In this document: in pieces, positions 38,201 through 47,940 of the stretch
Layout: every line of letters starts with the position of its first letter
Numbering within the stretch: the first letter of the stretch is position 1
Assembly (NCBI GenBank): GCA_013396635.1
Contig: WBMW01001659.1
Coordinates: forward strand, 224,423 to 288,422
DNA length: 64,000 nucleotides
Direction of reading: 5' to 3'
Origin: Penelope pileata
Lineage: Eukaryota > Chordata > Aves > Galliformes > Cracidae
The notes under the pieces: model-generated
Databases searched by the model: none
The model's input: only the letters and a program-made list of their open reading frames with translations
What the model was told of the DNA's origin: nothing
Position numbers and translations under genes: made by a program

Positions 38201-41200
38201 TCACCTCCTGAGTTTTCATCTGCGGAGGAAAAAGACTGCTCTGCAGAGAAACTGTTTATGAGCAGGACAGCTCCCGAGAAACAAAACATCCTCATGTATG
38301 AAGAGACAATCCACCAGAATGCACACAGCATTGCTCAAACGGCGACATTTGGGAGATTTTCACCTAAGTTACATCTTACACACCCCTGTATGCCTCCCCC
38401 GTGCAGAAATGGCTCCATGAACTTATGTTAGTTGTCACCCAGCTCTTCACGATTGTAGCACTGCCTTAGGTGCCTTAAACAGACACCTTCACAGTAATCT
38501 CAAGGAGCATTAAATTAATGCAAACAAGCAAAATGACAAAGTCTGGATGACTGTTATGCTCACATGCATCTCATGGCCGAGATGGTTTACACCCTGCATG
38601 CTGGCAAACTACTGCACGAACATTGGTTAATATGGCTCCAGCACACTTTTTTCCCCCTCTCTAAATCCCTGGTATCAGCACTTCAGAAAAAAAGTTAAAG
38701 CAAAATCCCTTTTGTTCAGTAACTCAGTGGTATGCAGGGAACACATACGACAGCCTATCACTGCTAGCAGTGAGAACATCCCAGGTGGTGATGATGCAAA
38801 AGTCACAGCCACGAGTGGACAGAAAACACAGACACTTCAGAAATACAGCTGCCTAGCACTACAGTGAGATTAAAAGAAGGGGGCTGAAACTGTAAATCAG
38901 TTTCCCTAAAATGTTCAAAAGTGTACAAATAAAAAAAAAAAAAACCCAACTCAAAACAGCCAAAACCAAAAAATAAAAAGCTGCTACTCCAACTCTGAAT
39001 GAACTAGTATTTCATCTGAATTCTTCTAAAAGAGGCATGGACCATATTAAGCCTTCATTTTTCCAAGCAAATTCTACTAGGTACACCATGATCTTATGCT
39101 TGACTGTAAATTGTATTTGCTCAAAAAACAGAGCAGTCAATACATCATTCCAATAACCTGTGAAAGTTTACTGCTGACATCAGAAAAAGTTGATTTGGGG
39201 ACAATCCCAATTTATCAAACTACATAACTAATTCCAGTGAGAGGTCAAGTGGAAAATTGGCACTGGTGGCTGCCATGTACGTTTAGTTTTTACCCAGACA
39301 CACCACCTTTCTTTCTCATTACAGTTCTGTAGAGACTGCGGCAGGACAGAAACCCTTGGATTCATCCAACCACTCAAATCAACTCGAACCTAAGTAAGTT
39401 TCCTAGCTATAACATAAAAATAGCACGAGGAGAAACTCTGCATCTTCAGGAAGAAAACTGGAGTCCAGTATCCTTTACTTATGGCTAGAGCAGAGCCAAT
39501 GCTCTAAGCTGCATCGCACGCGGCACAGCAGGCACCCCACATCAATTTAAATCCTGCCTGATGTGCTTTCCTCCAGAATTCTGGAGCTTACAGCATCTCA
39601 CACTGAAGATCCTGGTTTATGAGCAGCTGCTGCCGAATAGCAGACAGGAAGTTCAGCTGCACTAGAAATGAGACAGAGAATAGTATTAGAAAGGGGAGGG
39701 GAAGTAAAACAATCACACACTTCTTCAGCGTGGTGACTGATATTTAAACAATAAAAAGGAACACTCAGAACTACCATGCTTTGAGGCCAGAATGACTAGA
39801 GCTTTATAAGACTTGGATTTTTTTTTTTTTTNNNNNNNNNNNNNNNNNNNNNNNNNNNAAAAAAAAAAAAAAAAAGAACATTTTACCTCAGCATAAAAAG
39901 TATACAAAATGAACTACGAAAAAGAAGTTGATCTCACAGCTCGTAACAAAACAGGGGGACTTCCAATAATATTGTAAAAAGCACTGACACCCTCACATAC
40001 ACACCTGAGCTTGAAGTTCATATGATATCAATATAAAACTGAAGTAAACGTTTTTTTTAAAAGACCTCCATGAAGCACAACAGAACTAGTTTAAGTAATT
40101 AATGATACTGGAGAACCAAGGTGAAAAGGTCTCTATTTCATTCCAGGATTCAATTACACGAGATTTCAGGCAACAGATGACACTACTACACTGTCTGCCC
40201 CTAACTTCCCTAAAAACATAGATTCATGTGTTCTTGAAGAAAAAAGAAAAGGAAATGGACATGAGTTGATGATAGATAAGACCAGGAAGCCTTAGTATCA
40301 TTAGGGTATCAGAAAGAGACAGGCACACAACTTGGCACTCTCCCCACCATATACAAGATAGTGACAAAATAGTGTTCTAGGATTTTCACACTTGAGGAGT
40401 CTAGGAAGCAACGTATTCTTTTGCCACGAGCAAAAAAATGCTAAAATACACAATTCCATTTGCTACAGAACAAAGAGCACCAAATGTTAAAGCTACCTCA
40501 AAAAAAAAAAAAAAATGAAGGTGCTCGAGTTTAAAATGAGTAGAAATAGTAAGTGAACACTTGGCTGTTCTATTCCCGAACTAATGACGGTCGGGTGCCC
40601 ACCAGAGGCCTTCCCACCCATCACCAACAGCAGCAACACCAAATTAGAAGTCAAATTAAGCACAGGAAAAATCCCTGAGTTAAGAAACATCAGACTGAAA
40701 AAGCTCAAGCCGACGAAGTAAATACTCAGAGCCCTGGCTTTCCCGTGGATTCACAAGGGCTTCTCTTTCCAAAACTCAGCCATTTCAGAAGCAGTGCTAG
40801 CAGATGCTGCACCGTAACTTCGTTGGTATGTGTACAGAACTGCTGGGCAAAACAGAGACACACAAACTCTGGAGAAACTATTTTGGGCCATCGCTTTCTT
40901 GGCCAAACACTGAAGCAGAATTCCAGAATAGAAATATTCTAGCACTGGTAAGTTTATCTACGTTTCTAGATCTCAAGCTAATGCCTAAAATAATAATTAA
41001 TTGACAGCTCTCCTCAAAGTCTTTTTTTATTCACATAATTAAAAACATGCCTTGCTGGCTTAAGTCCAGTGATGAACAAACACACATTATGCACTGCCTC
41101 AAGAATCAAAGCTCATAAACCAACGTTGCACAGAGCTACAGAAATGACATCCTGTTAAGAGGATCCTGGAGCCTACGAAAGAAATTCTCAATAGCACCAT

Positions 41201-44200
41201 GCTACAAAAATCTATAGAGAACAAAAATCTCAGGCACTTCAAATGATAAAACACTGAGCTGTTTCTGTTGATAACGCAAGCAGCTTTCTCCCATTCTGCT
41301 TGCTTCTCTTCTGAGGTTTTGAGAGTGGCTTACTTTCAAACAAGTTTAATTCCGTGCAGAGCAAGCCTCTATTCACATGAGATTTACAACAGTAAAGTCT
41401 GATTACAACAGAGAATTTGTGCTTTGTTCGTACTGGAGCATAACTCCATTCTCATTTAATAGCCTGTCCACCTCCTGCCCGATTCAGATGAAATATTCCA
41501 AGCCACTGAGTGAAGCACTCCAGAGTTCACTATAAACAGACATAAAACAGGGAGCAGCATACACTAACGAGACTGGCTGTGTTCTATTCTAACACGCAGC
41601 GTGTCCACCCGGCTCGTACATGATTAAGGCAACAAGAAAATGGATGAAATGGTTCTGACTTGAAGAAGTCATTCAGCGAAAACAAAAAGTTAGGAACATC
41701 ACAGAAGTAAATAAAATTATTTTTGAACTGGCAAGAAGAGAGACTTCAGTCTTCTTACACATCAAGAAAAAATCCTCATTCAATTGCGAGCCAGAATCAG
41801 TATTTTTCAGTACGAGCCAGATTCAATGCAGTTTCCTTAGCAAAGCAGCACCCAGCACAGCCAGCTTTGCTCCTTCTCCCCTAATCTGTCAAACTTCTGG
41901 AAGCCTCACAGGACTAAATGGAAAACAATTTTTTCCAAAAAAACTCATTAACTTGAATTCCAAATACCATATCTGCCCTCAGGAATTCTTTTTCTTCCAA
42001 CCAGCTTTTCCTACTACAGGAAATATTTATCTTCCACCTCGCAGCATTTCAAAGACCCAATATGCCATTAAATCCAAACACGCTTCAAATATTTCCTCCA
42101 GCCTGTTAGATTTGGTAGTGTTTGCTGCTACTTGTTACAAGATTGGTCAAAACTTTTAGGCAAAAGGAAGAATTTTATAGTCTATTAAAATCTTAAAAAT
42201 CAGAAAGCTATACAGAACTTAACCTGAAACATAAAGGCTAAGGGAGCTGAAGTGCTGGTCTGAACCCAATGAGGTCAGCAGAAAGCCTCCTACTGACTGC
42301 AGTGATCTTTGGATCAGCTCCAAAGCATCCAGAGCAGCAAAGCTAAGGGACAGCATCTACATTTTTAAAAGTATGTTTTTCCTGTAAAACAAAACCAGTT
42401 ATAAGTGATTTCAATAACTGTATTCTGACCAGAGTAGGCTAGGTTTCTGTCTTTAAACCTAATACAGCCTCACAGTGACATCACTGTCGTTAAGGAATTT
42501 GCGCTTTCAATAATCAGTCCCATAGACAATCACCACAGAAAAAAAAAATTGATTTTGAAAGCAATTCTTATTCTGTATTGCCACTCATGGTGAAACTGAG
42601 GCCAAAAAAAAAAATTCATTCCACTCAACAGCACACTGGATTCTTGCTGTACCAACTGGCAGCCTGAGCCCCAGCAAAGCGATGTTCAGAGCGTACATTG
42701 TCATTTGTCTGCTGCAACTTGCTGGCCAGGATCTAATTTCTGTACCATTCTAGAAGCACCTACTCAACATCAACAAGTTAAACTGGTCCCCAGAATTTTA
42801 CCGTAGCATACCCATAAAGTTCTGTTCTTCAAAATAATAAAAAGCTAATGGGACTGACCACGTGCTTCCCTCCAAAAACAGCAGCAAGCTTCAACACAAA
42901 GTGATAGCAGTTTATCCTGCATGCTTGTACTCACATGATTACCTACGAGCACCTGAAAGTGAACTATTAGTAATCCTGCATCATACATGCAATCCATACT
43001 AATAAGATCATAAGTGCAGCACAAAAATTTCTTTCAGTGGCAGCAATTTCCTTCTTACCTTGCCTCCTTCTCTCTCAAAGTCGACATACTCCCGGGTCGG
43101 TGTCTGACGCTGCTCTCCCTGCCAGCTGGCCGGAAAAAACTGGAGAGACAGATTGGTTCCCGTGGCCACAAAAGCCTTTTAGAAAAATCAATACAAACAG
43201 GATCAGGGAGCAAGACATTACATAAATTATGCAGGCAGTCATTTATTTTTACATCAGTTTATGTCTTAAGCCAGGCAGCATAGAGAATACTTAAAGTCAA
43301 AAACATGCACTCATCATTTTTCTTAAGTATTAAGTTACAAACATCTGATTCCATTTTGACAACATTTGCCATTGGCTGCTTTGGATATAAAATACAACAT
43401 GGAATCGATACCTCTTTCAAACCAGTTTTGCTGACATTAGAATCTGTCATTTCAGTTCTCTCTGGATACTCTACACCAACTTAGGATCTCAAACATTAAA
43501 AATTGCTTGTGCTTTTTAAAGAGCTTGCATATCTCTAAAAAGAAGTACTACTGAAGGAAAATGAACTCCAGAGACCTGTTACTGGGGACAGCTCTTCTGA
43601 AAGAAAGGGACTCATTTCTGCTCAGAATACACACTCGCACCTGGATAACAGTTCTCTGAGCTGAAGCAGAGATATTCCTCTTGTGCTGTCTGCAGACAAG
43701 TAAGTGTCAACACAGCTCTACTGAGCTCCAGGGGACTAAGTCCTGCTGTCACACCAAGACATCAGTGAAATCCAAGGTGCTGTGTCAGAGAGAATGCACT
43801 GGAACAGGAATTCCCAGCTGTAGCCCTTTCTAGAGCCATTAAAGGGACTGAATTACTGGAAAAAACGTACTCTGCTACCAAGTAAGCATTTCCTATGGCT
43901 ACAAATGAAAATAAGATCCAGTTTTCTTTATAAACCCTCTGTATTTATCTTATCAGTTCCAAGCAGCGAATAGCACACCAGCTTCTAGATGTGGAAGCAA
44001 TTTTTGCCCCCTGCCAATGGCAATCTGATTCACAGAATTTCCCTTCTGTGGTACACTACAAAGCGTCCTGTAAGCATGTGAACACTGCAACATGCTGCCA
44101 GGATGCGACTCTGCTCACAATCTCAGGGTGAAATATATTTTGTTTCAACCAAATAATCCTGTATTGATTACCATGATCACTTAAATCTAAGTGGTCACTA

Positions 44201-47200
44201 ACCCAGAACACAATTTTTCTTGAAAGTCATAGAATCGTAGAACGGTTCAGGTTGGAAGGGACCCTAGAGATCATCTTGTTCCAACCCCCCTGCCATGGGC
44301 AAGGACACCTCCCACCAGACNTCCGAATGACTCCTCTAACAGCTGCATTTCCCTGACGAGCAGATGCCTTTCAAGCAGCCCAGAATCCAGCAACTTCCCA
44401 GCACAACCACCACCGTGCTGCTATCTGTGACACAGCAGCTCTACGTGTTATTGAAGACGGCCCCGGCCATGCACTGCACCACTGTCGCAGCACTCATACC
44501 TCCCATTTTTAAAGCAGAAGTGCTTTGTCCCCACTTTCCCCCCACACCAAGGGGCGCTAATACTCTGCAATCAAGTTCCATTCCAGACCATCTTTAAAAG
44601 CAGATTTTTTGTTCTATTTTTCTCATCTCCTGTTAAGCCTATTCTCAGCGCCATTAAAACTGGAGAATCGGTCGTGCTCGTACTGAGGGGATATTGCACT
44701 GCTGCATCAGGATTTGTTTGCCATACAATACCCAAAGGCACACTTCACTCAACGTAACAGGCTTCATCAAAGCTGCACTTGCACAAATAGGAAGCACCAG
44801 AACTGCGAGGGCTGCAGACCGTCACTATCTGACTAGCTTCTATTATCCCCTTCCCTATTCTAAGTAATTCTGTTCACATGCAAACAAACAAAAAAAAATT
44901 TCGACTCATCGTTGTCACTTAAGTCTGTTCAAGAACCACCTTCCATCTCTGAGCACCTTCAGCAAACACACCTTTTACACTCCTTGATTTATGCACTTAA
45001 AACCAAGCGTCAAGGAGTGAGATCTCAGAGCAGCAGCACTCCAGACTGCTGCAGATCCCACGGGCCCTGAGGGCACTGGGCAAGAGAGCTGCGCTTGCTT
45101 CCTGGGAAACTGAGCACGATGCAGACGCACCCCGTGCCTAAACTTGTGCTAGAGGATCGCGAAAAAGCATGGGAAAATGTGAGCGAAAAAAAGAAAATGA
45201 AAGTACGCAAATTCTCACATCCCCACGGAGTCATGCAGGCAACATTTAGACCATCAGCTCTTTAAAAGCTGTGTTGAAAACTTTTATCTGAATTTTTGAA
45301 GCCTGTTTCCTTCCTTTGTACAGATAAAAGCACTCAATTAAAATACTCTAAAACAAAATCGTTGGTCAATACTGAAAAATCCAAGAACAGTTTCTCCACC
45401 TCTCCAGTAACCACACAGAACTATCCTGGACGCAGCAATTTTTTTTTCTTTCCTTTTTTTTTTTTTTTTAAACAGCAACAAACAAATTAAGCAAATAAAG
45501 AAGAATCACACCACCACTTTGGTAATAAACTTGAAATCAAGTAAGCTGCAATTTGCTAGGAAAGCCTCTCAGAGCTCAGCCCGGGAGGCCCCCAGGCAGC
45601 ACGGGGGTGCTGTGAGCTGCATCTGTGCCTTCCAACCAAGCGCAGTTCGGGAGCCTCCAAAAACAAAATGCACACGTAAAATTATTTTCCAGTTACCAAC
45701 GCAATTTAATACCAGTGAGCAGTAATCTGATTTGGTATTCCACATTTTCTTTTTCTATTAATATTGGTAATCATTTTCCTTATTCAAACAAGAGCTAATT
45801 GGCAGAAGTAATCAACAACCCACTGCCAGCTCCACGTTAAATCCTTAAGCTGTTCTCTGTTTTTATTTTTTGTCTGCTGAAAAATATGTAAGGTTATTTG
45901 CAAAGGCTCCCTTTGCAGATAAAAGAATAAATCCTTGATGTCTGGAAAAACATTCAAGGCAAAAAAAAAAGAAATGGCAAGCTCTTTTCAACATCAGCCA
46001 TCACACACACTAGTCTCCAAATAAGCCCAACTACTTGTGCCTTGTTCACAGAACAGAACCAGATGTTTCAGATCGAGAAACGGAGAGGCTGTTTTATAAT
46101 TAAGCAGATGAAAAAAATATGTAGAGCAGACATCGCTGGTGGCTTCCCTTCCGAGGGATGGGGTTCTGGCAAAGAAAGGCAGCAGGCTTAGAAGGACAGA
46201 GGTGAAACTGCCGTGATTTCCCATGTACAGAAACAACTGCACACAACATTAGGAAGCTACTTACAAACTAGGTGTCTTTTTCTCTTCCCCCCCCCCTTCT
46301 TTTCCTCTGAGGCACTCAGAGACATCTGAGACTCAGGCACACTCCGCGCTTTCACCTGTCCAGGAGCTGAGTGCTGGCAGACCGCTTCCCTCACCTGCCT
46401 CTTGTTTCCCTGGTGACTTATTAGAGGAAGCAAACAGCACAATAAGAAATGAATGTAAAAACCTAACAGACTGACAGCAGGAGGCCTCTCAATAGGTTCC
46501 AGAGCCATGGATGAGATTTAGTTAAAATAAAGTTACTTAGGAAAAGAACACCCTTTCGCTCACAACTGCAAATAAGCAGGACCATGCGCACAGCGAGCGT
46601 GCAGGATTTCAGCACGGTCGTGCACACAGGATCTCGTTCACAACAATACCTATGCTAAGGGAACCTCGAGAACGGGCACAGACCGAGCTCGGTGAAAGCA
46701 GGGCTTGGGAAGGAAACTTTCACCTTGCTTTTTGGGGCCTATGAAAAAGGGGCTCCTTCTGCATCCTGAGAGCAGCTAAGAGTTAATGACCAATATCGCT
46801 GAGATACCGATCTCACGCAGAGGCACAACCAGGAAATAAGCAGCTCCTGAGAAGAGAGCAGCCTGCAACTCAGCTCAGCGAGTTGCCAGTTCCAAAGCCT
46901 CATTTTAAAAGCATTTGCTTTAGCTTGGGGAATTACCAGCCAGCTCGCCCAGGGCTTTTCTCTGGCGCCTTCTAAACAGTTTTACTCATTTCTGAAAGCT
47001 GCTATTTCCTAAAAAAGAGGGAGGAGGGCCAGGACAGGAGCCGGGCGGCTCCGCGGGCCGACCCCAGCCCTCCCCTGGCCCCGGCACGGAGAGGTCCCGC
47101 TGCCGCCGGCGCCGCGCCTGACGGTCCCCGTTCGCCACAACTCCCCGGCACCGGGCGGCCAGCGCGCCCCGTCCCCGCCGTCACACCCATCGTGAAGCGT

Positions 47201-47602
47201 TTTGCTTTAATCCCTTCGGCGCCCTCCTCCTCCCCACAGCTCTCCCGAACTTCGCGGAGGGGCGGCACGGCTCCGCGGGGCGCGGACGGGGCCGGGGGCA
47301 GCGCGGCCGCCACTTACGATCTCCGAGCGGCCGTCGCGGCAGGCGTTCTGGAAGCGGGCCTGCCTCTCCTCGTGGGGCCGGTCCCTGAAGCCGGTGTACT
47401 TGATCTGCGGAAACAGGGCGCGCAATCAGAGGGGCCGCCGGGCGATAAGGGCAGCGCAGAGCACAGACTGCGCCGCCCGCCCCCCCCGCAAACTTTACCC
47501 GCGGCGCCGGGGCCGCCGCCTCACCTCGCACTCGCGGCTCAGCTTCCTGAAGACCTCCTCGTTCTCGAACTTGCTGCGCTGGTCGGGGACGACCCGCGGC
47601 AT
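8189..47602 (-). CDS. CBFB: Core-binding factor subunit beta, 187-residue isoform
   Basis: CBFB does not bind DNA itself. It dimerises with the Runt domain of RUNX1-3, raises their DNA affinity and protects them from degradation, acting in the nucleus in blood and bone development. Coding exons are 47525-47602, 47318-47404, 43059-43175, 25090-25206, 20672-20767 and 8189-8257, adding 26, 29, 39, 39, 32 and 22 codons plus TAA. Every intron has GT/AG ends and all junctions are phase 0. The product is 187 residues, the mammalian length. Known RUNX-contact residues G61, Q67, L103 and N104 are all present. Compared with the human protein as I remember it, differences are few: V17 for F, T82 for S, F88 for L, G92 for A and S180 for G. 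In human leukaemia inv(16) fuses this gene to MYH11, usually after residue 165, which here is the end of exon 5. Identification is essentially certain. Confidence 0.97.
8235..47602 (-). CDS. CBFB: Core-binding factor subunit beta, 182-residue isoform (alternative exon 5 donor)
   Basis: This isoform uses the same exons 1-4 but an exon 5 that is 31 nt longer (20641-20767, donor GTTAGT at 20640-20635). Since 31 is not a multiple of three, exon 6 is read in another frame and ends at TAG 8235-8237. After residue 165 the tail is VRVSQLLSVTG from the extension and KKTTRP from exon 6, which makes 182 residues. Mammals have the same isoform; I recall an Ala where Ser stands in LLSVTG. The Runt-binding part is unchanged, so only the C-terminal tail differs. 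Because the stop is in the last exon, nonsense-mediated decay is not expected. Confidence 0.88.
11633..11656. promoter_or_regulatory. Tandem AP-1-type sites in CBFB intron 5
   Basis: The 12-bp unit GCCATGAGTCAT occurs twice, end to end and without mismatch. Each copy holds TGAGTCA, the consensus for AP-1 and related bZIP factors, at 11637-11643 and 11649-11655, about one helical turn apart. A regulatory role is inferred from the motif only. Confidence 0.4.
15137..15160. repeat. (AC)12 microsatellite
   Basis: An uninterrupted AC dinucleotide repeat in intron 5 of CBFB. Confidence 0.95.
18445..18655 (+). mobile_element. CR1 LINE fragment (end of ORF2)
   Basis: The plus strand translates to a CR1 ORF2 C-terminal part: ALAAHKANGILGCIKRSV, then ILPLCSARPHLE and VQFWGPQHKKD. 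The copy is truncated at both ends and contains one ambiguous base (18645). It is a separate copy from the one at 19.3 kb, because both contain the same part of the element. Confidence 0.9.
19275..19846 (+). mobile_element. CR1 LINE copy with 3' end
   Basis: It begins in the ORF2 C-terminal region (RPHLEHCNQAWGPQHQKD is readable) and runs through the 3' UTR to the typical tail of repeated ATTCTATG-like units near 19832-19845. It is heavily 5'-truncated and has frameshifts. It closely resembles the antisense copy at 33.2-33.8 kb. Confidence 0.93.
19878..19897. repeat. (AAAG)n microsatellite
   Basis: About five AAAG units directly downstream of the CR1 3' end in intron 5. Confidence 0.85.
20641..20671 (-). 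CDS. CBFB: CBFB exon 5 alternative extension (31 nt)
   Basis: The extension lies between the first donor (GTGAGG) and a second donor (GTTAGT). It encodes VRVSQLLSVT and the first base of a Gly codon. If neither donor is used, the frame runs into an immediate TAG at 20636-20638, which overlaps the second donor. Confidence 0.85.
20672..20767 (-). CDS. CBFB: CBFB exon 5 (short form)
   Basis: It encodes 32 residues starting QEDALAQQAF and ending HREEME, the charged helical region after the Runt-binding core. The donor is GAG|GTGAGG. The acceptor reads GATAG|CAG|GAG, a tandem NAGNAG site. The first AG is chosen because it keeps the Gln (Q134) known from mammals; use of the second would start the exon at 20764 and remove it. 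Confidence 0.95.
20768..25089 (-). other. CBFB: CBFB intron 4 (about 4.3 kb)
   Basis: Mostly AT-rich unique sequence with a small GC-rich patch near 21.76-21.88 kb and a G-rich patch near 22.90-23.02 kb. No mobile element or gene is recognised. The intron lies between two oppositely oriented CR1 copies in the neighbouring introns. Confidence 0.85.
25090..25206 (-). CDS. CBFB: CBFB exon 4
   Basis: 39 codons starting VYLKAPMILNGVCVIWKG and ending FDEERAQ, residues 95-133. They carry L103 and N104, which contact the Runt domain. The acceptor is TTTATTTCAG|GTG and the donor CAG|GTAAGA; both are strong. All residues match the mammalian protein as I remember it. Confidence 0.97.
26486..27416. mobile_element. 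931-bp segment with perfect 31-bp terminal inverted repeats and TTAA ends
   Basis: The arms are 26486-26516 and 27386-27416, perfect inverted copies. Each outer end is TTAA followed by GAAATTCACCCTTTCAG; beyond TTAA the flanks no longer match. This is the shape of a non-autonomous DNA transposon with a TTAA (or TA) target duplication. The interior is about 870 bp with a 17-nt A run and a GC-rich part. It shows no transposase frame and matches no family I recognise. PiggyBac elements use TTAA but normally begin CCY after it, which is not the case here. A transposon origin is therefore inferred. Confidence 0.45.
26583..26601. repeat. 19-bp palindrome inside the inverted-repeat segment
   Basis: GCATCAATT, one A, then AATTGATGC: a perfect 9-bp inverted repeat with a one-base centre. 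Confidence 0.6.
28589..28594. other. Assembly gap (6 N)
   Basis: Six undetermined bases a few bases before A-rich sequence and a 27-nt A run. The gap is probably caused by homopolymer sequencing failure. Confidence 0.95.
28615..28641. repeat. Poly(A) tract (27 nt)
   Basis: An uninterrupted A run on the plus strand next to the six-base gap. No retroposed gene body is visible upstream. In the CBFB transcript it would be poly(U). Confidence 0.9.
30162..30388. repeat. 33-bp minisatellite, about 7 copies
   Basis: The unit contains AACTGCAAGTGTAGCCCCAT and ends with TCTCTGGCCCT-like sequence. The conserved TGCAAG word recurs exactly every 33 bp at 30168, 30201, 30234 (as TACAAG), 30267, 30300, 30333 and 30366. 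Units differ by a few substitutions and have no indels. Since 33 is a multiple of three, the plus strand reads as an 11-residue repeat of the type NNCKCSPISGP in a 140-codon open frame (30030-30452). A second plus frame is open too. It is on the strand opposite to CBFB and inside its intron 3, so I treat it as a VNTR and not as a gene. Confidence 0.9.
33177..33795 (-). mobile_element. CR1 LINE copy, antisense, with 3' end
   Basis: The 3' end is at the low coordinate (CACAGAATCACAGC on the plus strand). Reading on the minus strand gives CR1 ORF2 C-terminal sequence (LDVSQQRALAARKALGYI, then RPHLEHCVQAWGPQHQKD) and then the 3' UTR. It is 5'-truncated. It is the closest relative in the window to the plus-strand copy at 19.3 kb; long stretches agree. 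Confidence 0.93.
39818..39875. other. Assembly gap (27 N) between a T run and an A run
   Basis: Fourteen T, 27 N (39832-39858) and 17 A follow one another in intron 3. Homopolymers in opposite sense on the two sides of a gap suggest an unresolved inverted structure or a faulty join. Confidence 0.9.
43059..43175 (-). CDS. CBFB: CBFB exon 3
   Basis: 39 codons starting AFVATGTNLSLQFFPASW and ending EREGGK, residues 56-94. They contain the Runt-contact residues G61 and Q67. The acceptor is TTTTTCTAAAAG|GCT and the donor AAG|GTAAGA. The acceptor is unusual in having AAAAG instead of a YAG. Confidence 0.96.
44228..44345 (-). mobile_element. CR1 LINE 3' end fragment
   Basis: The plus strand shows CATAGAATCGTAGAACGGTT, then CAGGTTGGAAGGGACC and AGAGATCAT, the antisense of the CR1 3' UTR and tail. 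Only the last 100 bp or so of the element is present. One ambiguous base lies at 44321. Confidence 0.85.
45439..45470. repeat. T-rich tract
   Basis: T runs interrupted by a few C, in intron 2. On the CBFB strand it is A-rich. Confidence 0.7.
47318..47404 (-). CDS. CBFB: CBFB exon 2
   Basis: 29 codons starting IKYTGFRDRPHEERQARF and ending RDGRSEI, residues 27-55. The acceptor is TTTCCGCAG|ATC and the donor ATC|GTAAGT. It lies inside the promoter CpG island, and codon third positions are GC-rich, as expected from that setting. Confidence 0.97.
47405..47524 (-). other. CBFB: CBFB intron 1 (120 bp)
   Basis: A very short GC-rich intron inside the CpG island. It has donor GTGAGG, a usable branch-point-like CTGAT about 24 nt before the acceptor, and the acceptor TTTCCGCAG. 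No other feature is visible. Confidence 0.9.
47525..47602 (-). CDS. CBFB: CBFB exon 1, coding part with start codon
   Basis: The ATG is at 47602-47600, in context CACC-ATG-C (good at -3 as A). It encodes MPRVVPDQRSKFENEEVF and then RKLSRECE, 26 residues, with donor GAG|GTGAGG. Mammals have Phe where Val17 stands here. The start is fixed by identity with the known N-terminus. Confidence 0.97.
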
Positions 47603-47699
47603 GGTGCTGGGGCCGCCACCGGCTGCCCGCCTCCCGCCCCGCGCTGTCCCAGCCCCGGCGCTCGCCTCGCCCTTTGTTAGCCCCCGCCGGAGCGCGCCC

Positions 47700-47708
47700 C
47701 CCCGCCCC
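47700..47708 (-). promoter_or_regulatory. CBFB: GC box (Sp1-type)
   Basis: CCCCGCCCC on the plus strand gives GGGGCGGGG on the gene strand, the Sp1/KLF consensus, 98 bp upstream of the start codon. Confidence 0.5.
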
Positions 47709-47829
47709 TTCCTCCCTGCCTCTCCTCCGCTCCGCCGCGCGCGCACAGCCGCCGCGCCGCCCGCTGCCGCCTCCCCCTNGGGACCTCCCCGGCCGCCCAC
47801 CTCCTGCTGAGGCGGCTCAGCCGCAGCAG

Positions 47830-47835
47830 TTCCGG
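47830..47835 (-). promoter_or_regulatory. CBFB: ETS-type core (CCGGAA)
   Basis: TTCCGG on the plus strand, reading GCCGGAACTG on the gene strand. This is close to the ETS/GABP consensus common in CpG-island promoters. It is only a short match, so confidence is low. Confidence 0.35.
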
Positions 47836-47887
47836 CTTCCTGCTTCGAGGGGAGCTGCCCCGGCCCTGCTCAGGGCGGGCGGTGCCT

Positions 47888-47940
47888 TCAGCCCTCTCAG
47901 TCAGCCCCCTCAGCCCCCTCAGCCCTCTCAATCAGTCCAC
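47888..47940. repeat. Short pyrimidine-rich tandem repeat (TCAGCCCCC-like)
   Basis: The words TCAGCCCTC, TCAGCCCCC and TCAATCAGTCC follow one another over about 53 bp at the upstream edge of the CBFB CpG island. It is an imperfect 9- to 14-bp minisatellite. Confidence 0.6.

Larger units (their letters stand above)
25207..43058 (-). other. CBFB: CBFB intron 3 (about 17.9 kb)
   Basis: This is the largest intron. It is AT-rich with GC-rich islands near 26.3, 27.0-27.3, 28.75-29.0 and 30.0 kb. It holds the 31-bp inverted-repeat segment (26486-27416), the 33-bp minisatellite (30162-30388), an antisense CR1 (33177-33795), many A or T runs and two N gaps. No embedded gene is recognised. Confidence 0.85.
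43176..47317 (-). other. CBFB: CBFB intron 2 (about 4.1 kb)
   Basis: The part nearest exon 2 (47.03-47.32 kb) belongs to the CpG island; the rest is AT-rich. It contains a CR1 3' end at 44228-44345 with one ambiguous base (44321) and a T-rich tract near 45.44-45.47 kb. No gene or RNA is recognised within it. Confidence 0.85.
47030..47885 (-). promoter_or_regulatory. CBFB: CBFB CpG-island promoter region
   Basis: CpG dinucleotides are dense across exons 1-2, the 120-bp intron 1, the 5' UTR and upstream sequence, ending sharply on both sides in normal AT content. There is no clear TATA box. The transcription start is not visible but should lie a short way above 47602, probably within 47.65-47.85 kb. 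One ambiguous base is at 47779. This is typical of a broadly expressed gene. Confidence 0.8.
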
